From IMG/VR virus record IMGVR_UViG_3300022744_000032, positions 1 to 58,499 of that record: DNA of 58,499 nucleotides, one strand, 5' to 3'. The notes below the pieces were generated by a model. That model did no database searches, was not told the origin of the DNA, and worked only from the letters and a program-made list of their open reading frames with translations. Within the stretch, counting starts at the first letter, position 1; each line of letters begins with the position of its first letter. A program made the translations under genes and the position numbers. The stretch is from a virus. This document shows positions 40,120 to 48,389 of the stretch, in pieces.

Positions 40120-40324
40120 TGTAAAACACCTTTTTATCCACCGCGGGGAAAACCAGTCGATGTTGATCAAAGTCGCCGACGTAGAATTCACAATCGGTGT
40201 ATCCAGCTTCAATATCAACCGGCGTAATGTTACGTTAAGCATCCGTGCGCCGAAATCTGTCAGTGTAACCCGCACTGAAACGCTCCTTTCTAACCAGGCA
40301 AACGGTGGAGCCCATGGCGAATGA
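40100..40324 (+). CDS. CsrA/RsmA-like RNA-binding protein
   Basis: 74 residues. The alignment to CsrA is convincing by eye: 'LFIHRGENQSMLI' replaces the first CsrA strand (LILTRRVGETLMI), and 'NVTLSIRAPKSVSVTRTE' matches 'QVRIGVNAPKEVSVHREE', with Arg58 at the position of the RNA-contacting Arg44. CsrA dimers bind GGA in leader hairpins and block or stabilise mRNAs. A phage copy could rewire host carbon, biofilm and virulence mRNAs or control phage leaders, many of which carry AGGA next to a hairpin. It sits between polymerase and primase genes, overlapping both. Confidence 0.75.
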   Translation: MSATANDVKHLFIHRGENQSMLIKVADVEFTIGVSSFNINRRNVTLSIRAPKSVSVTRTETLLSNQANGGAHGE

Positions 40325-42776
40325 AATCCTCACGACATTTTTATCCGCAGCAAAACCCATTCGTAAAGCATTCACCCCAGACGGTGTTACCCCCTACCCT
40401 CTGGTAAAAAGTTTTACATCGCACCGCATAACATACCCGGCCACCCTTGCCGGCATGAAAGCACGCTTGAAAGACCAGCAACGCCATGCGGTACACGGAA
40501 ATTGTTTACTTCGGGGTAATACAACACGCGATTTGAAAAACGAATCCCGTAGCGGACAAGTAGACCCTCTGGCGTTGAACAATACCCTGGTCCTGGATAT
40601 TGATGCAATCCGGATTCCTCGCGGGGATGTATTATCCATCCGGGAAATGCACCGTCTGGCGCGAAAAATAATCCGGATGCTTCCTGCTTTTTTCCATGAC
40701 ACATCCTGTATCTGTAGCGCGTCATCCAGCATGGGCATGAAGCCGGGGCAAGTCAGTATGCACCTGGAATTCTGGTTGAGTACCGCGAAAGATCCTCGCT
40801 GGCATAAAGACTTACTACGCTGGTTGAACCTGGAAATTCCGCTATTCGATGAACAACTCGAATTGTCTGCTACAGGAACAACTTTCCGCTGGAAACTGGA
40901 CGCAGCCATGTCCAGCAACGCACAAATCCGATACATCGCCGTGCCTGAATTCCTTGGCGGAGTAGAAAATCCGCTCCCTGATATTCATGCACGCCATTTT
41001 TTGGTGATCGGAAAAAATTGCCTGATCGATCCATCCAAAATCGACCTACCAAAAAATGTAGACCAGCTGGTCACTCGCCGGGTAAATGCTGCCCGTGCGA
41101 CCGCAGGACTGCCAAGCAAAAAAGAGAACCTGGCGATGATCGGTCGCGAAGGCTCCCGTATTGCCGTTGTCACAAACCCTGATCACCTGGAAATGACCTA
41201 CGTACGTGACACAGATACATTCGTGTATTACAACGTCAACGGCGGTGATTCAAACGCGTACTACGTAAAAAAATATGAGCCGTATATTGTCCACAACTTC
41301 AAGGGCGAGCCTCCGTTTATTTTTGAAGCGGCAAGTCCGGAAACATACCGCCAGCATCTCGAACGCTGGGTTTTTTCGGAGGACCCCGAAGGAAAAAAGC
41401 CCGTACTTCCACCCGTGCCCATCGTGTTCAGGGAACCAGCAACGGACACCTATTTCAATGGCTTCATCGAACCTGGTACGGGGAAAGCCGTTGATTTGTA
41501 TTCTGTCCGCTCGACAAAGGCAATGGAAGATTTCATGGCGCAAAATGGTGGCACGATTCCAGACCCGATTCCTGAAATAAAACTGATTTTTGCACCACAA
41601 GAAAATTTCCGGTATGACGTAACCCAACGCCGGTTAAATACTTATTACCCACCAGATCTGGACCTTCAAATCCTTGAACGATTTTCCTGGCGTAATAGTC
41701 CGCAACATATGATGTATCACTGTCCTGCGACAACACTCCTGATCACACACGTGCTCGGGGGGGATACAGCAGCAGCCATGCACTTTTTTAACTGGCTCGC
41801 TATTGCATACCAGTTAAAAATAAAACACTCGACATGCTGGGTATGGCAAGGATGTCAAGGTACTGGCAAAGGTATCTTGTTTTCGCATGTACTGGCCCCT
41901 CTGTTCGGCCAGCAATTTTGCAAAAGTTCCACCATTGAAGTGCTAGAGGAACAATACAACGGATTCCTGGAAGATGCCCTACTGGTTATGTTTGATGAAT
42001 TCCGGCTGGATACATCGAAGCAAGCGGATAAATTGTACAACCGTGTCAAGAACCTGATCAGTGAAAAAGTGTTAGCCATACGACACATGTACCGCGGGGT
42101 TGCTCACCGGAATGTGTATTTCAACTGCATTTTCGCCTCGAATGACCGCGACGTGATCCGTGTACCACGCGATGATCGGCGCATGAATGTTGGGTCCCGC
42201 CAGGAAGTTCCACTTCGGAATGTCGTGGATGTCCCAACGCTGTTGATCGATTTAGGGCATGAAGTATCCAAGTTTGCTAGTGCGTTAATGGCCATGGACA
42301 CTGACCAGAGTATTGCTGCAGTTCCCTTCATAAATAACGCCCGCGCAGAATTACAAGAACTGTCCGAATCAACAATCGATGGATTTTGTATCGCAATAGA
42401 AAATGGTGATCTGGATTATTTCCTCCAGGTCCTGCTTCGTGACCAGGGCAGTATCCAGGATAATATCCTGGGAGCGGCCCGTACTGTCATGCGCGACTGG
42501 CTCCGACGTATCAGTTTTACTGCAACCGACGAACAAGAACAATTTTTCTGCACTATCGAAGAGTTACGTATCCTGTATAGTGCTATCTTAAAACCAGAAA
42601 ATAGTACGGTAAAATTTGGCCGGATTATGTCACTCCATGGAATAAAAAGCTTCCTCCGTAAACACAAAGGTGTGACAGAACGGGGACAATATATTACTTG
42701 GCAAGACCTCGACGCTACTCGGCTACAAGAACTACGTAACCGGTTCATGCCGGAAACTCTTCGCTCCGTATCATAG
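40314..42776 (+). CDS. primase-helicase
   Basis: 820 residues from ATG 40314 (GGTGGAGCCC leader; an outer GTG at 40305 is less likely). The N-terminal half contains 'NTLVLDIDAIRIP' near 85, a primase-polymerase type acidic strand. The C-terminal half is an SF3-like helicase: Walker A 'GCQGTGKG' (513-520), Walker B 'VMFDEFR' near 560, a sensor segment 'IFASNDRDVIRVPRDDRR' near 600-620. A hypervariable DNA-binding tail follows. This pairing is typical of phage replication proteins that make primers and unwind DNA for the polymerase encoded just upstream. Confidence 0.8.
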   Translation: MANEILTTFLSAAKPIRKAFTPDGVTPYPLVKSFTSHRITYPATLAGMKARLKDQQRHAVHGNCLLRGNTTRDLKNESRSGQVDPLALNNTLVLDIDAIRIPRGDVLSIREMHRLARKIIRMLPAFFHDTSCICSASSSMGMKPGQVSMHLEFWLSTAKDPRWHKDLLRWLNLEIPLFDEQLELSATGTTFRWKLDAAMSSNAQIRYIAVPEFLGGVENPLPDIHARHFLVIGKNCLIDPSKIDLPKNVDQLVTRRVNAARATAGLPSKKENLAMIGREGSRIAVVTNPDHLEMTYVRDTDTFVYYNVNGGDSNAYYVKKYEPYIVHNFKGEPPFIFEAASPETYRQHLERWVFSEDPEGKKPVLPPVPIVFREPATDTYFNGFIEPGTGKAVDLYSVRSTKAMEDFMAQNGGTIPDPIPEIKLIFAPQENFRYDVTQRRLNTYYPPDLDLQILERFSWRNSPQHMMYHCPATTLLITHVLGGDTAAAMHFFNWLAIAYQLKIKHSTCWVWQGCQGTGKGILFSHVLAPLFGQQFCKSSTIEVLEEQYNGFLEDALLVMFDEFRLDTSKQADKLYNRVKNLISEKVLAIRHMYRGVAHRNVYFNCIFASNDRDVIRVPRDDRRMNVGSRQEVPLRNVVDVPTLLIDLGHEVSKFASALMAMDTDQSIAAVPFINNARAELQELSESTIDGFCIAIENGDLDYFLQVLLRDQGSIQDNILGAARTVMRDWLRRISFTATDEQEQFFCTIEELRILYSAILKPENSTVKFGRIMSLHGIKSFLRKHKGVTERGQYITWQDLDATRLQELRNRFMPETLRSVS

Positions 42777-42788
42777 GTACTACCTATA
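42772..42788 (+). promoter_or_regulatory. palindromic operator overlapping a start codon, site 9
   Basis: CATAGGTACTACCTATA, with its last base the A of the ATG at 42788. Bound protein could block translation-independent initiation of a leaderless transcript or an internal promoter. No clear -35 is seen. Confidence 0.65.
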
Positions 42789-43552
42789 TGACGTACACTC
42801 CTCCAGGGCCGGTATTCCAACCCGGCGTAAAATTGTCGATCCAGGATATCGCCCCGGATGCACAAAGTGGACTCGTAAAATCGTGGAGTTATTCCACGTT
42901 GAAAAAATTCGAGCAATGCCCCTATGCCGTATTTTTGTCCAAAGTTAAAAAGATACCTACGGAACAAGGCGAAGCCGCCGCTCGCGGGGAACGGATTCAC
43001 TTGCTGGGTGAACAATTCATCAAAGGTGAGTTAGAGGAATTCCCGGAAGAATTCAAACGCTACCGCGCGGGGCTCGAAAACCTGCGCGACCAATTCAATA
43101 TAGGCATGGCACGTGCCGAAGACGAATGGGCATTTACGTCAACCCTCACTCCCACGCTATGGACTGCCCCAGATGCCTGGTGCCGCATGAAACTGGACGC
43201 GCTGGAATTCAACGACGACACCTGCGTCACGGTTACAGATTTCAAGACCGGCCGTAAATTCGGCAACGAAATGGCACACGGACAGCAGTTACAGCTGTAT
43301 GCGATCGCAACATGTTGGACCTACCCCCAAGTCGAATACATCAAAACGCAGTGCTGGTATCTGGACCGGGACGAAGGCCCACTTAAACAAGAATACACCC
43401 GGACAGAAGCTCTCAGTTTTCAACCCCGGTGGACACAACGCGCGTTGAATTTAACCACGACCGTGAAATTTCCCCCGCAGCCTTCAAAAAATAATTGCCG
43501 GTGGTGTGATTTCGCTAAAAACGAAACATGCGAATGGAGATATCGACAATGA
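42788..43552 (+). CDS. RecB/Cas4-type PD-(D/E)XK exonuclease with Fe-S cysteines
   Basis: 254 residues. 'SWSYSTLKKFEQCPYAVFL' (32-50) is the usual start of the RecB/Cas4 nuclease fold. Active-site residues are Asp137 (KLDALE), Asp151 and Lys153 (TDFKTGR), and Gln167 (QLQLYA). Cys44 with the C-terminal 'CRWCDFAKNETC' set makes the four-Cys iron-sulphur cluster known from AddB and Cas4. It probably acts in phage recombination or end processing. No ribosome site is evident because the operator abuts the start, so the transcript may be leaderless or coupled. Confidence 0.85.
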   Translation: MTYTPPGPVFQPGVKLSIQDIAPDAQSGLVKSWSYSTLKKFEQCPYAVFLSKVKKIPTEQGEAAARGERIHLLGEQFIKGELEEFPEEFKRYRAGLENLRDQFNIGMARAEDEWAFTSTLTPTLWTAPDAWCRMKLDALEFNDDTCVTVTDFKTGRKFGNEMAHGQQLQLYAIATCWTYPQVEYIKTQCWYLDRDEGPLKQEYTRTEALSFQPRWTQRALNLTTTVKFPPQPSKNNCRWCDFAKNETCEWRYRQ

Positions 43553-43604
43553 TCTGGCTGGTTGAGTTACGCCTACACCTTGTTGAATTCCAACAGGAGT
43601 AAAT

Positions 43605-43751
43605 ATGGAAACTATCTACATCACTTGTGAAAACGGCGTCGTCACCGGAGTGTACACAACTACTCCACGGCACGATGTTGATGTCCAGGTTATTAACCTC
43701 GACACCACGCCCTCTGCAGTAGTTCCTGAAAGCGCATACCAACTTTATTGA
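43605..43751 (+). CDS. 48-residue hypothetical protein
   Basis: METIYITCENGVVTGVYTTT... is beta-rich and resembles a short conserved protein found near recombination genes of podoviruses. AACAGGAGTAAAT gives a good ribosome site. A 17-codon frame at 43549-43602 between this gene and the nuclease may simply couple them. The function is unknown. Confidence 0.6.
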   Translation: METIYITCENGVVTGVYTTTPRHDVDVQVINLDTTPSAVVPESAYQLY

Positions 43752-43758
43752 GGATTTT

Positions 43759-44169
43759 ATGAGCAGTTTCATGTGCAGTGACAAACATATCGCAACCATT
43801 GTTAATTGGAGCGATGAACGCGAATTTTGTGGGTATAACAAACAACCCCGTGATTTCAGCCAGAAAGCAGTTACATGTCAGGAAATGGAACGCCTGAATC
43901 TCGAAGCACTGCATGTACGGTATCGAGATGAAATGGCACTTCCGAAACCCCTTGATGAATGGATCAAAATTCTACGGGGCCTACCCAATACCGCCCGTCC
44001 TGGCAGCGCTGCAGCGATGGCAAAACTTATCGGCTGCTTTCTCTACCAATGTGATGAAAGCCAGGCAATTCGCGAAAGCATTACGTTTACCACAATGCAA
44101 GGCGTAGAAAAAACCGCACTTATTCAAGCTGCGGGTATGAAATACGACGACGCTCCCTGGAGTATTTAA
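43759..44169 (+). CDS. conserved phage protein, unknown function
   Basis: 136 residues starting 'MSSFMCSDKHIATIVNW', a form seen in small phage proteins of replication regions. Mainly helical, with no metal or nucleotide motif. TGAGGATTTT precedes the ATG. It lies between nuclease and helicase genes. Confidence 0.6.
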   Translation: MSSFMCSDKHIATIVNWSDEREFCGYNKQPRDFSQKAVTCQEMERLNLEALHVRYRDEMALPKPLDEWIKILRGLPNTARPGSAAAMAKLIGCFLYQCDESQAIRESITFTTMQGVEKTALIQAAGMKYDDAPWSI

Positions 44170-44170
44170 T

Positions 44171-44353
44171 ATGGACTATGGCTGGGTACGACAAGCAGAG
44201 ACACTGGCACTACTGAACGAATGCAAACTCGCTTTGTATGAAATCAAAAACACACGGTTACGTGCAACAGCCAGTAAAGATACCTACGAACTGGTAAAGA
44301 AAATCGAAAATTTCCTGGAGAAAAAAGATGTCAACGTACCGCCAGAATCTTGA
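44171..44353 (+). CDS. small helical protein
   Basis: 60 residues, one long amphipathic helical region and a Lys-rich end. It starts 1 base after the preceding stop and overlaps the next gene by 26 bases. No family is recognised. Confidence 0.55.
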   Translation: MDYGWVRQAETLALLNECKLALYEIKNTRLRATASKDTYELVKKIENFLEKKDVNVPPES

Positions 44354-44513
44354 AAAACTGTTTTGCGCGCGCATGCCACTGGATCGCCTGGTCAGTGCAA
44401 AAGAGAACAATATTGATGCGCTCGAAATGCTCACGCAACTGGTTAATGCCTCTGTTGAAAACCAGGCATTGAAAACTGAAGTCGAAAAACTAAAGGCGGC
44501 GTCCAATGGATAG
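44328..44513 (+). CDS. small helical protein
   Basis: 61 residues, with a basic start and a C-terminal coiled coil (ENQALKTEVEKLKAA). CTGGAGAAAAAAG precedes the ATG. It overlaps the SNF2-type helicase gene by 8 bases. It may be an accessory subunit, but nothing in the sequence proves this. Confidence 0.55.
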   Translation: MSTYRQNLEKLFCARMPLDRLVSAKENNIDALEMLTQLVNASVENQALKTEVEKLKAASNG

Positions 44514-45909
44514 TATCAACACTAAACCTTTGTTCGAATCGCAGCAACGATTCATCAATTTCGCGTTGAGCCATACCAGCGGGTATCGAATTTTCAACAC
44601 CAGTGACCCCGGTACTGGAAAAACACGGGCGTCGCTCGAAGCCTGGCACCAATCCCCCAATCGAAAACGACTGCTGGTAGTTGCCCCGCTTTCAATCTTG
44701 CGCCCCGCCTGGGGGCAGGATATCGAGACCTACTTCCCTGGAGTAGGTTTCCGGATCGCGCACGGTTCGTCCGAAGAACGATTAGCGGCGTTTACTTCCT
44801 GCGCTGATGTTGTTCTGATCAACCACGACGGCGTGAAATGGATCCAGGCCGCAGTAAATGACAAGAAACTGGACCTGAAAGATTTCAGTCACCTGATCAT
44901 CGATGAATTCACGGCGTTCAAGCACCGGGAAACGCAACGCGGACACAGTGCATTACATCTATCCTCGCGAATTGAGAACATGATCCTATTGGGTGGTACC
45001 CCAAACAGTAATGAAGTCACTGACATCTGGTTCCCTGCGTATCTATTAGATCGCGGCATGCGACTAGGAGATAGTTTTTTCCGATTCCGCATGCAGGTCG
45101 CAAACAGCAAACAAGTCGGCCCGAAACCCAACATGGTGAAATGGGTTGAACGCGTTGGCGCGCGGGAATGGATTGCTGACAAACTTCGCGACATCACTTT
45201 TCGCGTAACACTCGAAGAATGCCTGGATATGCCTGAGCACATCGTTAATACGATGTACATCGATATGCCGATGCCCGTCATGAAGCATTACCAGGCGATG
45301 GAGAAATTCTCTATCACGGAATTTGATGGGTACATGGTCGATGCTGTGCACGCCGGTGCGCGAGCGAAAAAATTACTCCAGATTTTATCCGGCGCAGTGT
45401 ACCGCCCTGATGGAGAAATCCAGAAGGTATTCAACGACCGGTATGAACTGGTCCTGGATCTGGTTGAACAACGCGAACATTGTGTTGTTGCGTTTAACTG
45501 GAAGCACGAACGCGATGGGCTCCTCGCAGAGGCAAAACGCCGCGGGTTACGGTACGGCGTCATTGACGGTGACACGCCCCCGGATATGCGAAATACAATT
45601 ACCACCCAATTCCAGGCGGGCGAATTGGATGTAATTTTCGCACACCCACAAAGCGCGGCGCATGGTTTTACCTGGACCCGTGGCACGACAACGATCTGGT
45701 GCAGTCCTACGTACAACGCTGAACATTATCAACAATTCAACCGCCGCATTTACCGTGCAGGCCAGACACAACGAACAGAAACCATCCGTATTGCAGCGCG
45801 GGATACCTGTGAAGAAGCTGTATACAACACGCTCGACGGAAAAATGACCAGCATGCAAGATTTACTTGCATTGATGTGCGACATGACACGCTTACGGGAG
45901 GCAGGATAA
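44506..45909 (+). CDS. SNF2-family (SF2) DNA helicase
   Basis: 467 residues. Motif I 'SDPGTGKT' (33-40), Ia 'LLVVAPLSIL', motif II 'LIIDEFTAFKH' near 127 (DEFT in place of DEAH), motif III 'LLGGTPNSN' near 162, motif V/VI 'QFNRRIYRAGQTQR' near 412. These are the SNF2/RapA-like helicase motifs common in phage replication regions. It probably remodels forks or recombination intermediates with the adjacent nuclease. It is shorter than cellular SNF2 proteins and lacks extra domains. Confidence 0.85.
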   Translation: MDSINTKPLFESQQRFINFALSHTSGYRIFNTSDPGTGKTRASLEAWHQSPNRKRLLVVAPLSILRPAWGQDIETYFPGVGFRIAHGSSEERLAAFTSCADVVLINHDGVKWIQAAVNDKKLDLKDFSHLIIDEFTAFKHRETQRGHSALHLSSRIENMILLGGTPNSNEVTDIWFPAYLLDRGMRLGDSFFRFRMQVANSKQVGPKPNMVKWVERVGAREWIADKLRDITFRVTLEECLDMPEHIVNTMYIDMPMPVMKHYQAMEKFSITEFDGYMVDAVHAGARAKKLLQILSGAVYRPDGEIQKVFNDRYELVLDLVEQREHCVVAFNWKHERDGLLAEAKRRGLRYGVIDGDTPPDMRNTITTQFQAGELDVIFAHPQSAAHGFTWTRGTTTIWCSPTYNAEHYQQFNRRIYRAGQTQRTETIRIAARDTCEEAVYNTLDGKMTSMQDLLALMCDMTRLREAG

Positions 45910-46106
45910 TGCCACTTTTTGGAGGATTTTTGCCCGCACTTTATTTCAAACGCTGCTATTTTGATCGGCACGGCAGATTATTTTTACCTGTCAATCGTCA
46001 TGCCCCTGCTCCTTCCACTGCAGTTGAATCAGGGTCCGCCCTGTGCTTCGAATGGCTGGGGCATGGGGTTATCGTTTTAATCACAGATATCCGGGAGCTA
46101 GTATGA
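45909..46106 (+). CDS. hypothetical protein
   Basis: 65 residues from ATG 45909 overlapping the helicase stop. Aromatic-rich start, hydrophobic end (GVIVLITDI). The stop overlaps the next start (ATGA). No family is recognised. Confidence 0.5.
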   Translation: MPLFGGFLPALYFKRCYFDRHGRLFLPVNRHAPAPSTAVESGSALCFEWLGHGVIVLITDIRELV

Positions 46107-46477
46107 ATTTAACTGCATTATCACTGGAGCTGGATAATATCCGGCAACAAAAGAAGGAGGTAAATGCTACGCTAAAAACGCTCACAGACCGTGAAGATGT
46201 TTTACTCCGCGACATTCACCGGCAAATGGAAGATATCGGGGCAGATAACCTGACTATTTCCGGGCTGAAATTCGCTCGTGTAGAAGAAACTACAGCAACA
46301 CCAGATCCTGATTTTTGGCAGGATATATTTAACTGGATTGCTTCGACCGAAAACTGGCAGTTGATACGTAAGCAACTCAACGTAACTTCTGTCCGTGAGC
46401 TGGCTGATATTGGCCAGCAAATCCCGCATGTCACCATCGGCAAAACTGAAAAACTGAAAGTAACGAATATCGCGTAG
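46103..46477 (+). CDS. hypothetical protein with coiled coil
   Basis: 124 residues from ATG 46103 (GGGAGCTAGT leader). Residues 5-45 are a coiled coil ('LSLELDNIRQQKKEVNATLK'), followed by a compact alpha/beta part ('PDFWQDIFNWIASTENWQLI'). The layout resembles small phage recombination accessory proteins such as host-nuclease inhibitors, but no diagnostic motif is present. Confidence 0.6.
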   Translation: MNLTALSLELDNIRQQKKEVNATLKTLTDREDVLLRDIHRQMEDIGADNLTISGLKFARVEETTATPDPDFWQDIFNWIASTENWQLIRKQLNVTSVRELADIGQQIPHVTIGKTEKLKVTNIA

Positions 46478-46516
46478 TTGCATTTTTGCAAAACCCGCGG
46501 TAATCTCGCTGCACAG

Positions 46517-46533
46517 TATAGGTATTGCCTATT
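46517..46533 (+). promoter_or_regulatory. palindromic operator, site 10
   Basis: TATAGGTATTGCCTATT, 41 bases before the gene at 46574. One imperfect base in each arm. Confidence 0.7.
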
Positions 46534-46573
46534 GGATCGACAGACACTAACCAGCAAAAAAGGTACATTAACC

Positions 46574-47284
46574 ATGGCTAAAGAACCCGCTTCACCGACC
46601 AATGAAATGGTCGTATTCAGTTTTGGTGACAAAGCTGATGTTGCCCCTCCTTCTCACTTGATCGCCGACGCCCCGCAAGGCAATGATTCTGTTTCCGCAG
46701 ATGACATGGCGATGCCGCGCATCAAATTGATGCAACCACTATCCCCTGAAGTGGACGGCGAAAAAGTAAAGGCCGGCATGTTCCTGAACACGATCTCCGG
46801 GCGTGCGTACAACGAACTGATCGTGGTCAATCTGCACTTCCATCGCTCGTTTGCAGTGTACAAAAAACGCGATCTCGGCGGCGGTTTCGTCGGTTCTGCT
46901 GAAACAGAAGCAGCTGCCCAGGAACTGGTTGCAGGCAATCCAGGCAACGCATCGGATTACGAGATCCAGGAAACTGCGCGCCACACACTGGTCGTGCTGG
47001 ATCCTGTTACAGGCGAACCGACAGAAACAGTAGCCCTGTTCTTGTCGAGCAAATCTGCCCTGTACAGTTCTCGTGCATGGAATACGGAAATCCAGACTGT
47101 CGGCGCGAAAACTGATCGTTTCGCAATGGCATGGAAACTGTCTTCCGAGAAGGTTTCCAACTCAAAAGGTTCCTGGTACAACATCAATACCGAGTTCCTT
47201 GGCTGGGCCCCGCAAGCGCTGCATGCGGAAATGAAAAAGTTGTTCGCCGCGATCAATGGCGCACAAATTGCCGAAGCTGCGTAA
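46574..47284 (+). CDS. conserved replication-region protein, possible ssDNA-binding protein
   Basis: 236 residues from ATG 46574; the outer frame from 46478 crosses the operator and is not used. The order 'MPRIKLMQPLSPEVDGEKVKAGMF', then a beta-rich core and a C-terminal 'FAMAWKLSSEKVSNSKGSWYNI' is shared by a family encoded near podoviral polymerases and helicases. Some members are guessed to bind ssDNA. No OB-fold motif can be proven by eye. It has its own operator and a terminator, so it forms a single-gene unit and may be highly expressed. Confidence 0.65.
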   Translation: MAKEPASPTNEMVVFSFGDKADVAPPSHLIADAPQGNDSVSADDMAMPRIKLMQPLSPEVDGEKVKAGMFLNTISGRAYNELIVVNLHFHRSFAVYKKRDLGGGFVGSAETEAAAQELVAGNPGNASDYEIQETARHTLVVLDPVTGEPTETVALFLSSKSALYSSRAWNTEIQTVGAKTDRFAMAWKLSSEKVSNSKGSWYNINTEFLGWAPQALHAEMKKLFAAINGAQIAEAA

Positions 47285-47290
47285 AAGAAT

Positions 47291-47315
47291 CGCCGCCCCA
47301 CAAGGGCGGCTATTT
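47291..47315 (+). terminator. rho-independent terminator
   Basis: GCCGCCC-CACAA-GGGCGGC, then TATTTTT. Its 3' arm contains the only purine-rich stretch before ATG 47318, so it may also hide that start. Confidence 0.85.
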
Positions 47316-47317
47316 TT

Positions 47318-47914
47318 ATGAACGAACACACTTTTATCAACAGTATTCATTCGAAACTCCCCCCGGCAGTGTATCGGTGGAAGATTAACGACACGAACCA
47401 ATTAGGGGTGAGTGACGCATTTTATTCTGGCCCACATGGCCACATTTTTTGTGAGTATAAGTGGCTTCCTGCGCTACCGAAACGCCCGGATACCCCTGTG
47501 AAAATTGACCTATCACAAATACAACTGCACTGGTTACGGGGAAGACACATTGACAATATAGGTGTCGCCGTTATTCTGGCAACCCCTGCTGGAGTTTTTA
47601 TTCTCCAGAACTGTGAATGGGAACGCATCTGGCGGACCCACGAAGTACAATCACGGTTACGCCCGCGTGCTGACCTTATTGATTGGATCAGCGCCTACTG
47701 CTTAGGAGCAGAGTATGGCCAAGAGAGAACTGAACCCCGCCGAAATTCGCGCCGCCACAAGATTGCGGAATTTATATTTACGCCACAACAAGGCCACGGG
47801 CGTGACACAAGTCGAATTGGCCGAAAAAGTGCTGGGCATCAAACAAGCAACACTGAACCAGTACCTGAACGGAGTAATTCCGATCGGATTAGAGATCCTG
47901 TTGCAGTTTGCTGA
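47318..47914 (+). CDS. PD-(D/E)XK endonuclease (VRR-NUC / Holliday-junction type)
   Basis: 198 codons. Active-site pattern: Asp33 ('LGVSDAFYSG'), Glu46-x-Lys48 ('CEYK'), and a following 'LSQIQLHWL' with the conserved Gln. These are the residues of phage VRR-NUC or Holliday-junction nucleases. The domain is complete by about residue 130. The remaining 66 codons are Arg/Ser/Pro-rich and lie in the repressor coding sequence in another frame, which may be read-through sequence of little function. No proper ribosome site precedes the ATG, so translation may be limited. Confidence 0.7.
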   Translation: MNEHTFINSIHSKLPPAVYRWKINDTNQLGVSDAFYSGPHGHIFCEYKWLPALPKRPDTPVKIDLSQIQLHWLRGRHIDNIGVAVILATPAGVFILQNCEWERIWRTHEVQSRLRPRADLIDWISAYCLGAEYGQERTEPRRNSRRHKIAEFIFTPQQGHGRDTSRIGRKSAGHQTSNTEPVPERSNSDRIRDPVAVC

Positions 47915-48353
47915 CATTTTTAATGTTCTGCCTGAAGATATTTACCCGGAAAAAATTACAAACATCCGACCGATACTGCAACGACTACAGGAAAAAATTA
48001 TACCGGTTATGGGCACATTATCTGGAAACCAATCTGATGTACCGCAAATCGCGGTGATGAACCTGAATCTCCCGCAACACTGTTACGCAGTCAGTGTTGA
48101 TACCGAGGAGTACAGTGAAGTAGCGCCACGTGGGACATTTTTACTGGTCAATCCTATGGGACTCTTACGCCCTGGTGCACGCGTAGTATTTTGTTTCGTA
48201 AAAGAAGCGATCACACACTACGTGCGACTGGTAGAAATTACAGCTGACCATTTGCACTACACCGATATGTGTACAGGAAAAAAACACAAGCAGCCGCTCA
48301 CCAACATCTGCAAACTCCATGCAGTGTGCGGGGAGCAATACCCGCCTATCTAG
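47715..48353 (+). CDS. phage repressor, XRE HTH plus inactive S24-like domain
   Basis: 212 residues from ATG 47715 (TTAGGAGCAGAGT leader). Residues 28-55 ('TGVTQVELAEKVLGIKQATLNQYLNG') are an XRE-type helix-turn-helix. Residues 100-200 follow the LexA/CI C-terminal fold ('CYAVSVDTEEYSEVAPRGTFLLVNPMGLLRPGARVVF'). The GDSM serine is absent (DTEEY), and the catalytic Lys position looks like His/Tyr. It should therefore not self-cleave on RecA activation. It is the best candidate to bind the 17-bp palindromes. It lies in the early-strand series, not in a classical divergent cI/cro pair. Confidence 0.8.
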   Translation: MAKRELNPAEIRAATRLRNLYLRHNKATGVTQVELAEKVLGIKQATLNQYLNGVIPIGLEILLQFADIFNVLPEDIYPEKITNIRPILQRLQEKIIPVMGTLSGNQSDVPQIAVMNLNLPQHCYAVSVDTEEYSEVAPRGTFLLVNPMGLLRPGARVVFCFVKEAITHYVRLVEITADHLHYTDMCTGKKHKQPLTNICKLHAVCGEQYPPI

Positions 48354-48372
48354 GCGTTTTTATCCACTCGAT

Positions 48373-48389
48373 TATAGGTATGCCCTATG
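48373..48389 (+). promoter_or_regulatory. palindromic operator, site 11
   Basis: TATAGGTATGCCCTATG, ending in the ATG of the gene at 48387. Close to the repressor gene, so it may be an autoregulatory or downstream control site. Confidence 0.65.

Noticed and set aside
47560-47576. Further operator copies at 43098 and 47560
   Set aside because: Only one half-site (ATAGG) is present and the other arm does not match; both are inside coding sequence.
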